NCBI GenBank assembly: GCA_963766195.1
Contig: CAVXYY010000002.1
Location: 62,001 to 126,000 of the forward strand
Source of the DNA: JAHEFT01 sp963766195
Lineage (GTDB): Bacteria; Pseudomonadota; Gammaproteobacteria; Xanthomonadales; SZUA-36
Direction of reading: 5' to 3'
Length of the DNA: 64,000 nt
Shown here piece by piece: positions 1 through 9,741 of this stretch (positions are counted from its first letter, which is position 1; every line of letters begins with the position of its first letter). Under the pieces are notes generated by a model, which saw only the letters and a list, made by a program, of their open reading frames with translations, ran no database searches and was not told the origin of the DNA. The translations under genes were made by a program, and so were the position numbers.

Positions 1-1068
1 GAAGTGTTCGAGTCCCAAACCGACTGGGTCGCAGCGGGCCAGGCGGCGGAAGCCACTTTGGATTACATGCCGGGCGTGGAATTCAGCGGCCAGGTTGATT
101 ACGTCTACCCGGTATTGGACCCGGTGACCCGTACACTCAAGGTGCGGTTGAGGTTCGATAATCCCGATGAGCGCCTGAAGCCGAATATGTACGCCCGGGT
201 GTCCATTTACGGTCGCCTGGAACCCAACGCATTGAGTATTCCCAGGGAGGCATTGATACCGGCTCCGGGACGCGACCGCGTGGTGGTTGCAGCGGGGGAT
301 GGAAAGTTTCTCGTCCATGAAGTGATGACCGGTATCGAAAGCGGCGAATACGTCGAAATTCTGGCCGGTATATCCGAAGGCGACAAAGTAGTCACCTCAG
401 CGCAATTCCTGCTTGACTCGGAAGCGAGCCTGGCGGGCAGCATCATGCGGCTGGAGTCGGTGGAACCGTTGCCGGAACAAAGGGAATTGGGGTCTGTGTT
501 TGCCAGCGGCCGGGTTGACGGGGTAGACCAGGAGAGCCGGCGGCTGCGCGTATCGCACGGTCCGATTGATGTTCTGGGATGGCCCAGCATGACCATGGTG
601 TTTGATGTCCGGCCGGCTGTAGACCTCGGGCGGGTACGGGTGGGGCAATACATCCAGTTTGCCCTGGTGCAGGAACACGCCGGCGAGTACGTCATAGAAC
701 AGATCATTTCCGGAGAAAAAGATTCCCGTGATTCGTCTAACGCCCGGGCAGCGCAGGTTCCCGATGAAGTGGTTCCGGCAAAGGACACTCCGGCCGCTCA
801 GGAAAGACGTGTCTCTGCAATGGCTGTCGTGCGTGGTGTTGACCGTGACAGCCGGCAGCTTAAGCTTGAGCATGAAGCCATCGCAGAATTGAAATGGCCG
901 GCCATGACCATGAATTTTACCGTGGACCCGTCTGTGGCACTGGACGCCCTTGAGTCTGGACAAAACATTCACTTCTCCATGGTTGAAACCCCGTCCGGCG
1001 GATGGGTTATTGACCAGATTCACGTGATGGATAAAGCACCCGCCACCGAGGCTCGTGATGATGATTGA
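1..1068 (+). CDS. cusB: Cus-type efflux periplasmic adaptor with two C-terminal CusF-like domains (5' end missing)
   Basis: Membrane-fusion adaptor linking the inner-membrane RND pump CusA to an outer-membrane channel for Cu(I)/Ag(I) export. The frame is open from base 1, so the N-terminus and the lipoyl/hairpin part lie upstream. Visible residues 1-150 are the beta-barrel and membrane-proximal parts (PVLDPVTRTLKVRLRF, LKPNMYARVSIYG). Two CusF-like modules follow at about residues 165-237 and 272-343. Each keeps the four expected metal ligands: one His, then the W-M-M set (HGPIDVLGWPSMTM and HEAIAELKWPAMTM). CusF is normally a separate periplasmic metallochaperone, and single C-terminal fusions occur. 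The tandem copy is less usual. The gene overlaps cusA by 14 bases, so the two are co-translated. Family call is firm; the metal is inferred from the CusF ligands. Confidence 0.9.
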   Translation, partial: EVFESQTDWVAAGQAAEATLDYMPGVEFSGQVDYVYPVLDPVTRTLKVRLRFDNPDERLKPNMYARVSIYGRLEPNALSIPREALIPAPGRDRVVVAAGDGKFLVHEVMTGIESGEYVEILAGISEGDKVVTSAQFLLDSEASLAGSIMRLESVEPLPEQRELGSVFASGRVDGVDQESRRLRVSHGPIDVLGWPSMTMVFDVRPAVDLGRVRVGQYIQFALVQEHAGEYVIEQIISGEKDSRDSSNARAAQVPDEVVPAKDTPAAQERRVSAMAVVRGVDRDSRQLKLEHEAIAELKWPAMTMNFTVDPSVALDALESGQNIHFSMVETPSGGWVIDQIHVMDKAPATEARDDD

Positions 1069-4000
1069 GTCCATCATTCGCTGGTCGATTACCAACCGGT
1101 TCATCGTCGTGCTGATGAGCCTGATTCTCGCCGTCAGCGGGACCTGGGCGATGCTCAATATTTCGGTTGACGCCATCCCTGATCTCTCCGACGTCCAGGT
1201 CATTATCAAGACACCGTTCCCCGGGCAGGCGCCGCAAGTCGTAGAGGACCAGGTCACTTATCCACTGACTACCGCGATGCTGTCTGTGCCCGGAGCGTCC
1301 ACCGTTCGCGGTTATTCGTTTTTTGGGGACTCATACGTATACGTGATATTTGAAGACGGCACGGATTTGTACTGGGCGCGGTCCCGGGTGCTGGAATATC
1401 TCAACCAGGTTTCCGGGCAGTTGCCGCCATCGGCCAAGCCCGCTCTCGGCCCGGACGCCACCGGGGTAGGCTGGATCTATGAATACGCCCTGCAGGATCG
1501 TACGGGTAAGCACGACCTTGTCACAGTTGAGATCCATCCAGGACTGGTTCCTCAAGTTTGAGCTCCAGACAGTTCCCGGGGTTGCGGAAGTCGCCACCGT
1601 CGGCGGCATGGTCAAGCAATACCAGGTGGTGGTAAGTCCGGATGCACTCCGGGCTTACGACCTTCCGCTGTCCAAAATTCGTAACGCCATCCAGGCAGGC
1701 AACCGGGAAGTGGGTGGCTCCGTGATTGAAATGGGTGAAGCCGAGTACATGGTTCGTGCCACCGGTTACCTCAAGTCAAAGGAAGATATCGGCGCCATCC
1801 CGCTGGGGATGAACGCAAGAGGCACGCCGATTCGCCTCGAAGACGTGGCCGATATTCGAATCGGACCACAAATGCGCCGGGGCATCGCGGAACTGAACGG
1901 AGAGGGAGAGGTGGTCGGTGGCATCATCGTGATGCGGTTTGGAGAGAACGCCCGCAAGACCATTGAAGGGGTGAAGGCGAAATTGGCCGATCTTGAAAGG
2001 AGCCTGCCTGAAGGAGTGGAAATCGTGGCGGTTTATGACCGCTCGACATTGATCGACCGTGCCGTTGAAACGCTGCAGCACAAGCTGTTCGAAGAATTTC
2101 TTGTCGTTGCACTGGTGTGCCTGCTTTTCCTTTTGCACCTGCGCTCTTCGCTGGTGGTTATCCTGAGTTTGCCGCTCGGCATCCTTACGGCATTCCTGGT
2201 GATGCATGCCCAGGGCCTGAATGCCAACATCATGTCCCTGGGCGGTATCGCCATTGCCATTGGCGCGATGGTCGATGCGGCGATTGTGATGATCGAAACC
2301 GTCCACAAGAAAATGGAGAGGGCGGACTACGATCCGAAAATGCACTGGTCGACTGTGACCGAAGCGGCGGTCGAAGTTGGCCCTGCGCTGTTCTTCTCAC
2401 TATTGATCATTACGCTGAGTTTTCTGCCGGTGTTTACGCTGCAGGCCCAGGAAGGTCGTCTTTTTGCGCCGCTGGCGTTTACCAAAACCTATTCCATGGC
2501 GGCAGCCGCCGGATTGTCAATAACTCTCGTTCCTGTATTGATGGGCTACTTCATACGCGGAAAAATTATTGCGGAACATAAAAATCCGATCAATCGGTTC
2601 CTGGTATGGCTCTACCGGCCCCTGATCGGGCAGATTACACAGCACCCATGGCGTGTTGTCGTGGTCACTGTGGCCCTGGTCGTTGTCGGGTTCTGGCCGG
2701 CGAATAAGCTTGGCTCCGAGTTCATGCCCGATTTGAACGAAGGCGACTTGATGTACATGCCTACGACCTTCCCGGGCATCTCCACCGGCAAGGCGCAGGA
2801 GTTGCTGCAGCAGACGGATAAACTCATCCGCACGGTGCCCGAGGTCAAAACCGTGTTTGGCAAGATCGGAAGAGCTGACACTGCTACGGACCCGGCACCG
2901 CTGACCATGCTGGAAACAGTCATACAACTGAAACCGCAGGAGGAGTGGCGGCCGGGTTATGATATTGACGACATCAAGCGGGAACTGAATCAACGGGTTC
3001 AGTTTCCCGGCCTCACCAACGCCTGGGTCTGGCCGATAAAAACCCGGATTGACATGTTGGCGACCGGTATCAAAACCCCGGTCGGCATCAAGATTGCGGG
3101 CCCGGATCTCTCCGTGATTCAACAAATCGGTAAGGACGTCGAATCGGTGTTGAAAACAGTCCCGGGCACGGCATCTGCGTTTTCCGAGCGGGTCGCCGGC
3201 GGTCGTTATGTCACCGTGGATATTCTGCGCGACCAGGCTTCCCGTTACGGACTCAATATTGACGATGTGCAGGACATTGTGCGAACAGCGATTGGCGGCA
3301 TGAATGTGACGGAGACTGTTGAAGGGCTGGAACGTTATCCGGTCAATCTCCGCTACCCGCAAGGCTATCGTGATTCGGTTGAAAAACTGAAAGAACTGGC
3401 GGTCATAACGCCATCAGGCCAACAGATTCCCTTGTCTGCCGTGGCGGATATCCGGGTCGAAGACGGGCCACCGATGATCAAGAGCGAAAACGCTCGCCTG
3501 AACGGTTGGATTTTTATCGACATCGAAGGCGTGGATCTCGGAACCTATGTCGAAGCGGCCAAGCAAGCGGTTACCGATCAGGTCGATCTTCCCGCCGGGT
3601 ATTCACTGAATTGGTCCGGGCAATACGAATACATGGAACGGGCCAAGCAGCGTTTAGCCATCGTGGTTCCCATCACCCTCGCGACCATCGTTCTTTTGCT
3701 GTTTCTCAATTTCCGCAACATGACGGAAGTTCTGATCATCCTGGGGACGTTACCCACGGCGCTGATTGGCGGCATCTGGCTGCTCTATTTACTCGACTAT
3801 CACATGTCCGTGGCGGTGGGCGTGGGTTTCATCGCCCTGGCCGGCGTTGCGGTGGAAATCGGAGTCGTCAAGCTGGTCTATCTGAAGCAGGCCCTGGCCA
3901 GTGAAAAACTCAAAGCCCGCAAAGAGCACCGGGCACTTGACGCAGAGGACCTCGCGAACGCCGTAACCAACGGTGTGCTGATGCGGGTGCGCCCGATCAT

Positions 4001-4217
4001 GATGACGGTTACCGCGATAGTCGCCAGCCTGCTGCCGATTATGTTGGGCAGCGGCACCGGTTCTGAAGTGATGCAGCGCATTGCAGCGCCGATGATAGGC
4101 GGGATGGTCAGCGTTACGATTCTCACGCTGGCACTGATCCCGGCGATATTTTTGTTGTGGCAGCGCGGCATCCTGGGAAAAAACCCTGAAGCTGCTGTGA
4201 CTGCATCTGAAGTTTAA
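1055..4217 (+). CDS. cusA: CusA/CzcA-family heavy-metal RND efflux pump (one frameshift)
   Basis: Proton-driven inner-membrane pump of the HME-RND family, about 1053 residues once repaired, matching CusA length. N-terminal helix 1 (NRFIVVLMSLILAVSG) leads into porter domains (PGASTVRGYSFFGDSYVYVI). The second frame continues with the TM2-6 block (GGIAIAIGAMVDAAIVMIE), the second porter half (IDMLATGIKTPVGIKI, GGMNVTETVEGLERYP) and TM8-12. Reading shifts by one base at about 1518: removing one T from CCTTGTC joins GKHDL to SQLRSIQDWF, the usual family sequence, so this is very likely an inserted base. The start could be GTG 1055, ATG 1058 or ATG 1061. It is co-translated with cusB. A silver/copper substrate is inferred from the CusF modules next door. 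Confidence 0.93.
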
Positions 4218-4231
4218 TGAAGGAGAGCGAA

Positions 4232-5560
4232 ATGATTCAAAGTTTACAAAAGATTATTGGATCGATAGCAAGCGTCGTGCTGACCATTGGCCTGGTTGCA
4301 TCAAGTACGGAACTATTTGCGCATGGGAGCAGTTCCGGCAACTCCCCGGATGAAATGATCGTCACCCGCCATTTTACCGGTATCTGGGACCAGGTCGGTC
4401 AGCAGTCGCAAGGCCTGGCCCTCCAGGTGGTTGAGCAACTTGATGACTCCAGAAAAGCGGTTGTTTATTGGTATACCTACGGTGATGACCGTAAAACGGC
4501 CTGGTTCATTGGCATAGGGGCCCTGGTGGATGATCGAATCGAATTCGAGCTTTATGAATCTTCCGATGTGGGTTTCATGCAAGACGCCATGCAGGGGAGC
4601 GATCCGGTCCGGAGCATTGGAACGATGACCATGGAATTCGACAGTTGTAACAGCGGCGTTGTAACGTTCCAAACCGATCTGGCCGGCGTAGGCAGCGGAT
4701 CGTTCAATATTGAAAGGCTGCTGGAAGTCATGAACACCCATTGCACCGGAGGAATTTCTGATGACATGCATGCTGACGCAATGTTTGGCGAACAGCGAAT
4801 CGGGTTGTCGCCGGCAAGAGATGGGATTACCGGTACTGGTCATGCCAGGTACGAAGACTTCCCGGGACACATGGAGTTTGGGGTTGAAGTTGAGGGGTTG
4901 CCTGATGGTGATTACCACTTGTATGTGGGCATGCAGGACCGCGGAGGCCTCACCGTGCAGGGCGGCCATGGCGTTGCCGGCTTCACCAGCCCCGGCGAAA
5001 CAGGAAAAATGATGATGACGTTCGATCCGCGCGGACTGCAGATCGAGATTCATGATGGCCAGGGCGTAATGCTTTCCTCCTTCGAAAACCATTTCGAGGA
5101 GAACGACTATGGTCACCAGGGTGATGAATATCATAACTATGACTGCCAGTTTGGTCCCGGGATGGGACACCATGGCGGCATGGGTGGTGGTATGGGCGAC
5201 GGTATGACCGATTGCGTCAACGAAGGCGAATTCCTTGAAATCGACAGGGACCTGGTCAATACCGGAGTACTTTCCGGGGCCAAAGGAGAAGCGGAATGGG
5301 GAATGAATTCCGACCGGGTGGAATTCTCGGTTGAAATTGAAGACCTACCCGTGGGGTCATACTCGCTTTTGGTCGGTGGAACTGAAGTTGGAGTAATCCA
5401 GGCAGTTGCGATGCATGATGGCGAAGTTTACGGCCACATCAGGTTCCGGGATCCAGAAGCCCATGGCAGGGAGCATCTTGATTTTGAACCCCGGGGTCAG
5501 AAGATCGAAGTCTTCGCGGGTGCCAGCGTCATTCTTGAAGTTGAATTTCCCGCAGAATAG
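4232..5560 (+). CDS. secreted protein of unknown function with a repeated beta domain and Met/His/Gly-rich linker
   Basis: 442 residues from ATG 4232, chosen because AAGGAG lies 6 bases upstream; the upstream in-frame ATG at 4217 would overlap that site. A clear signal peptide (residues 1-30, ending LFAHG) sends it to the periplasm or outside. Residues about 45-165 resemble a beta domain found at the tail of many gammaproteobacterial secreted proteins (GIWDQVGQQSQGLALQVVEQ, VVYWYTYGDD). Two related modules follow at about 185-290 and 340-442, sharing the patterns EVEGLPDGDYHLYVG and EIEDLPVGSYSLLVG, and FDPRGLQIEI and FEPRGQKIEV. Between them is a linker rich in Met, His and Gly (GPGMGHHGGMGGGMGDGM). 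Position 15 bases after cusA plus that linker suggest a metal-related role, but the function is not recognised. Confidence 0.75.
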   Translation: MIQSLQKIIGSIASVVLTIGLVASSTELFAHGSSSGNSPDEMIVTRHFTGIWDQVGQQSQGLALQVVEQLDDSRKAVVYWYTYGDDRKTAWFIGIGALVDDRIEFELYESSDVGFMQDAMQGSDPVRSIGTMTMEFDSCNSGVVTFQTDLAGVGSGSFNIERLLEVMNTHCTGGISDDMHADAMFGEQRIGLSPARDGITGTGHARYEDFPGHMEFGVEVEGLPDGDYHLYVGMQDRGGLTVQGGHGVAGFTSPGETGKMMMTFDPRGLQIEIHDGQGVMLSSFENHFEENDYGHQGDEYHNYDCQFGPGMGHHGGMGGGMGDGMTDCVNEGEFLEIDRDLVNTGVLSGAKGEAEWGMNSDRVEFSVEIEDLPVGSYSLLVGGTEVGVIQAVAMHDGEVYGHIRFRDPEAHGREHLDFEPRGQKIEVFAGASVILEVEFPAE

Positions 5561-5693
5561 GGCGTGGTTTCCGGCAATCTGGATGGGATCTGCACCAGTG
5601 ATTTTTGTTCGCTGTATTTGACCCGGCCATTTCCGATATCCGGCTCGATGCCGTGACAGGAATCAATTTCTAACAGTTCACACAGGTGTTAAG

Positions 5694-5721
5694 TGGCGAC
5701 ATATCAGGGATAATGTCGCCA
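5694..5721. promoter_or_regulatory. inverted repeat at the start codon of the acyl-CoA synthetase
   Basis: Arms TGGCGACAT and ATGTCGCCA form a perfect 9-bp inverted repeat around the 10-base loop ATCAGGGATA. The right arm ends on the A of the ATG, and the only Shine-Dalgarno-like stretch (AGGGA) sits in the loop. It could be a repressor operator or a translational hairpin. A GATAAT hexamer at 5709-5714 is also inside the element. Confidence 0.45.
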
Positions 5722-7427
5722 TGAATAAAAGCTATTTCAAGGGGGCTGAAGCTCCTCCGCTGATCAATGAAACCATCGGCGCCTGCTTTGAACGTATCGT
5801 GGCGCAGTACCCGGACCGCGAAGCACTGGTCGTGCGTCACCAGGGCATTCGCTGGACCTGGTCGCAGTACCGCAACGAGGTGATCAAGCTGGCGACAGGT
5901 TTGCTCGCGCTGGGTATCGGGCCAGGCGACCGGGTAGGCATTTGGGCCCCGAACTGCTTCGAATGGTGCCTGGTCCAGTTTGCGACAGCGAAAATCGGCG
6001 CGATCCTGGTCTGTGTAAACCCGGCCTACCGGGTCTTTGAACTGGAATATGCCCTGAACAAGTCCGGTTGCCGGGCCATGATCGCGGCCGAACAGTTCAA
6101 GAGCAGCCACTACCTGGAAATGCTGCAGAAGCTGGCGCCGGAGTTGGCGCATTGCGAACCGGGAAAATTGAATTCCGAAAAATTGCCCTGGCTGGAAGCC
6201 GTGATCCGGATGGGTACAGAGCGCACCCCGGGAATGTATAACCTGGGTGAAGTCTGTCGAATGGGCACGGACCGGGAGGGCATCCGCCTGGAAGAAATAC
6301 AGCGTGGTCTTTCATGTCGTGACGTGATCAATATCCAGTTCACCAGCGGCACCACCGGAACTCCCAAGGGCGCTGCACTGACTCACTTCAATATCCTGAA
6401 CAACGCCAACCAGGTTGCCGCGGGAATGAAACTGACCGCACAGGACCGGCTTTGCATCCCGGTCCCCATGTACCACTGTTTTGGCATGGTGCTGGGCAAA
6501 CTGGCTTGCGTGACGCAGGGCGCAACCGCGGTTTTTCCTTCCGATGCGTTCGAACCGGGCGCTGTGCTGGAAACCGTCCAGCAGGAGCGCTGCACGGCAT
6601 TACACGGTGTTCCGACGATGTTCATTGCGGAACTTGAGCATCCGGATTTCAGCCGGTTTGATCTTTCAACGCTGCGCACCGGCATCATGGCGGGTGCTCC
6701 GTGCCCGGTCGAAGTAATGAAGAAGGTCATTTCGCAGATGCACATGTCCGAGGTGCTCATTGCATACGGTCAGACCGAATGCAGCCCGGTTAACCACATG
6801 ACGCTCGCGGATGATCCGCTCGAAAAGCGGGTTGAATCCGTGGGCCGCGCAGGCCCGCACCTTGAAGTCAAGATCGTCGGTGAAAACGGCGAAATCGTGC
6901 CGACAGGCGAGCGCGGCGATATCTGCACCCGGGGGTACGCGGTGATGAAGGGCTACTGGAATGACCCTGAGCGAACCGCGGAAACGGTTGACGGGGATGG
7001 ATGGCTGCACTCCGGTGACCTGGGCGTCATGGACGAGGAGGGTTATGTGCAGGTAGTGGGCCGGCTGAAGGACATGATCATCCGCGGCGGCGAAAATATC
7101 TATCCTCGCGAAATCGAGGAGTTCCTGTTCACCCACCCCAAAATCCAGGACGCCAAGGCCGTCGGCGTAACAGATGAAAAATACGGCGAGGAAGTCTGCG
7201 TCTGGGTGCAGTTGAAAAGCGGCGCCGTGCTCTCTGAAGATGAGATCAGGGCGTTCTGCAAGGATCATATTGCGTATTTCAAAGTGCCCCGCTATATCCG
7301 GATCGTGCAGGACTTTCCGATGACGGTCACCGGCAAGGTCCAGAAATTTAAAATGCGCGAACAAATGGAAGCGGAACTTGGGCTGTTTCCCGCCGGCACT
7401 GCTGCAAACAAACATAAGCCAACGTAA
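5721..7427 (+). CDS. AMP-forming acyl-CoA synthetase (fatty-acyl-CoA ligase family)
   Basis: Activates a carboxylic acid with ATP and CoA through an acyl-adenylate. At 568 residues it has the full two-domain ANL fold. Visible motifs are the P-loop-like FTSGTTGTPKGAALTH (about 200-215), the adenylate-binding YGQTECSPVNHM (about 350), GDLGVMDEEGYVQVVGRLKD and RGGENIYPREIEEFL (hinge and A8 region), and the C-terminal catalytic lysine motif MTVTGKVQKFKMRE. The closest family feel is medium/long-chain FadD-like enzymes rather than acetyl-CoA synthetase. The substrate cannot be read from sequence. An inverted repeat covers the start codon. The peptidase gene begins 9 bases downstream, so the two may be co-transcribed. 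Confidence 0.9.
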   Translation: MNKSYFKGAEAPPLINETIGACFERIVAQYPDREALVVRHQGIRWTWSQYRNEVIKLATGLLALGIGPGDRVGIWAPNCFEWCLVQFATAKIGAILVCVNPAYRVFELEYALNKSGCRAMIAAEQFKSSHYLEMLQKLAPELAHCEPGKLNSEKLPWLEAVIRMGTERTPGMYNLGEVCRMGTDREGIRLEEIQRGLSCRDVINIQFTSGTTGTPKGAALTHFNILNNANQVAAGMKLTAQDRLCIPVPMYHCFGMVLGKLACVTQGATAVFPSDAFEPGAVLETVQQERCTALHGVPTMFIAELEHPDFSRFDLSTLRTGIMAGAPCPVEVMKKVISQMHMSEVLIAYGQTECSPVNHMTLADDPLEKRVESVGRAGPHLEVKIVGENGEIVPTGERGDICTRGYAVMKGYWNDPERTAETVDGDGWLHSGDLGVMDEEGYVQVVGRLKDMIIRGGENIYPREIEEFLFTHPKIQDAKAVGVTDEKYGEEVCVWVQLKSGAVLSEDEIRAFCKDHIAYFKVPRYIRIVQDFPMTVTGKVQKFKMREQMEAELGLFPAGTAANKHKPT

Positions 7428-7436
7428 AATTCCGCT

Positions 7437-9738
7437 ATGCTCAGACTGCGACACCCCATTTCCCTGCTCGTAATAGCCATCCTGATCACGTTTGGTGTAT
7501 TGCGGTCTTTTTCCACCCCCGCGCCCATAGGCGATGATGCTCCCGATGTCGTATTTTCGTCGGTACGCGCGGCGACCATCCTTGACGGACTTTTGCACGA
7601 GCGTGTACCCCACGTCGCCGGGTCTCCTTACAACAGCGTAGTGCGTAACCGTATCGTCGCTCAACTCGAATCTTTCGGCTACATGCCGGAATTCCAGTCC
7701 CGGTTCCACTGCAACCCGATGTTCGGAAGTTGCAGTCCGGTTGAGAATATCGTTGCGGTTAAACCCGGGGCCGAGGGAAAGAACGCGGTACTGCTGACGG
7801 CCCACTATGACAGTGGCTGGGCGGGGCCAGGCGCGGCCGATGACGGCGCCGGCGTGGCTGCGATACTGGAAATCGCGCGGATGGCGGCGGATTTTCCGCC
7901 TTTTACCAATGACATCATTTTCCTTTTTTCCGATTCGGAGGAAAACGGGTTGATCGGGGCGGATGCTTTCGCGCAGCACCACCCGCTGTTCAACAAGGTG
8001 AGAGCGGTCATCAACCTGGAAGCGCGGGGATCCAGCGGACCCAGCGCCTTGTTCGAAACCGGCGAGGGCAACCGCGGACTGATCCGCCTGTTTTCCAAGA
8101 ACGTCGAGCGCCCGGTCGGAAACTCCCTGGTCTACGAGATTTATAAAAGGATGCCCAATGATACCGATTACACGGTATACAAGCGAAAGGGAGTGATGGG
8201 CGCCAATTTCGCGTTCGCTCAGGGCGTGCCTGTTTACCATTCGGCGCATTGACGACCCGGAACACCTCGAACTTGGAAGCCTGCAGCATCACGGCGATAA
8301 CGCCTGGTCGATGCTCAAGGCGCTCGGAGAGCGTGGGCTGGATGTCAGGAGTTCCAGGGAAAACGCCGGATACATCGATGTTTTCGGCCTTTGGGTGGTG
8401 CATTACCCGGTAAGCATCACGAGTGGGTTGGCCCTGGTTTTCGGTGTCTGGGTCATGCTTGCAATCGGCGCAGCGTTTCGCAAGGAATTCCGGTTCCGCC
8501 AGTTGCGCTGGGGTTTGCTGGCCGTTCCCTTTATGTTGCTGGGGTTTGCGCTTGGCGGTTACCTGCTTTCGTGGCCGCTGGGGCACTGGCCGGACTTGCA
8601 TCCCCTTGAACACCCGTTCCCCTGGCCCGGGCGACTGGCCCTGTTCCTGATGCTGGGCCTGGTCATTTATACCTGTCTGAAGCTTTTTTCGGGCCGCGTC
8701 TCCGCCTGTTCGTGGATGATCATTGCCTGGGCACTCATTTTTGTTTTGGGTATCGTGTTGACCAATAAACTGCCGACGGCAGCGCACATCGCCTTGCTGC
8801 CGCTGGTAATGTTCGCCCTGGGATCGGTGGTTGACCTGTTTCGCAAGAAATCTCCGGCGCCGCTCCTGGTTGCGTCCATACTGGGTTTCGCATCGGCTAC
8901 GTTCATTTCGCTTTACCATTTTTTCATGATGGACGTGGTGATGAATTTTGACCAAAGCCATATCAAGGTGGTTTCATTCTGGTTGATGGGGCTCGTGGTG
9001 ATGCCCATGCTGCTTGCATTCGTCAAGCAAAGAGACCTGACCTGGAAGCCGGCGCAGTGGTTATTGGTCGCCATCCTTGCTTTGTGCCTGGTTCATCTTT
9101 TCCTGCCGGGATACACCGCAGAACGCCCGCGCGATATGACGTTGATGTACAGTGAAGTCGGGGGGGATGAGCAGGGTCATATCGTGCTGGAGAGCATTTA
9201 CCAGCGACCCGACCGGAAATATGCAGAAGGCCACGCCTTTGAATTCAAAGAAATCAATTCCGGGCGGCTCGGAACCGTGCAGCGCCCGGTGCGTGAAGTC
9301 AATTCGCTTCATCTTCCCGGTATCAGGATCACGGAGCAGAGTTCCAGGAGTGAAGCTGATGGCTGGCGCCATTCATTCACGATCGGGCTTCCCCCCAACA
9401 GTCCGATCCTCAGTCTGGCGATTCCAAAAAGCGCAGCTCTGGGGAAAGCCTGGATAAATGGCGAACTCGCCCTGGATAAGTCAATAGAAAACAAGTACAA
9501 GCGAGACGTCGATACGCTGCAGGTGATTTATCCTGGAGATACACCGCTGGAGATGGAGTTGCTGACCAGTTCAGCAGACGGTTTCACATTGGCCGCGGTC
9601 ACCTGGCATGAACTGCCGGGTGTGCTCGTCGCGCCTTTCATGGGCAACTGGCCGGATGACGCCAGGCCGTTTCTGTACGGACCCCGGGCTGAGAAAATCC
9701 AGGAGTTTGAATTCGGCGGGGCCGAAGCCGCCGAATAA
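7437..9738 (+). CDS. M28-family membrane-anchored metallopeptidase (one frameshift)
   Basis: Zinc aminopeptidase domain followed by a multi-helix membrane region, about 766 residues after repair. An N-terminal anchor (residues 5-22) precedes the peptidase core. Its zinc ligands and catalytic acids are visible in TAHYDSGWAGPGAADDGAG and FSDSEENGLIGADAF. The second part carries about seven or eight hydrophobic segments from 8390 to 9110 and a soluble C-terminal domain. The frame is lost at 8247: removing the C in GCGCATTG restores YHSAIDDPEHLELGSLQHHG, the expected run with a zinc-ligand His, so an inserted base is likely. It resembles yeast Pff1-like vacuolar and bacterial M28 membrane peptidases. 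The natural substrate is unknown. Confidence 0.87.
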
Positions 9739-9741
9739 ATC

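Noticed and set aside
397..1257. 286-codon reverse-strand frame over cusB/cusA
   Set aside because: Antisense to two recognisable genes; the content mirrors their GC-rich codons.
2517..3362. 281-codon reverse-strand frame inside cusA
   Set aside because: Shadow of a strongly conserved RND gene; no motif.
6666..8249. 527-codon open frame on the reverse strand
   Set aside because: It lies opposite the acyl-CoA synthetase and the M28 peptidase, both with full motif sets. The translation is low-complexity shadow sequence without recognisable domains.
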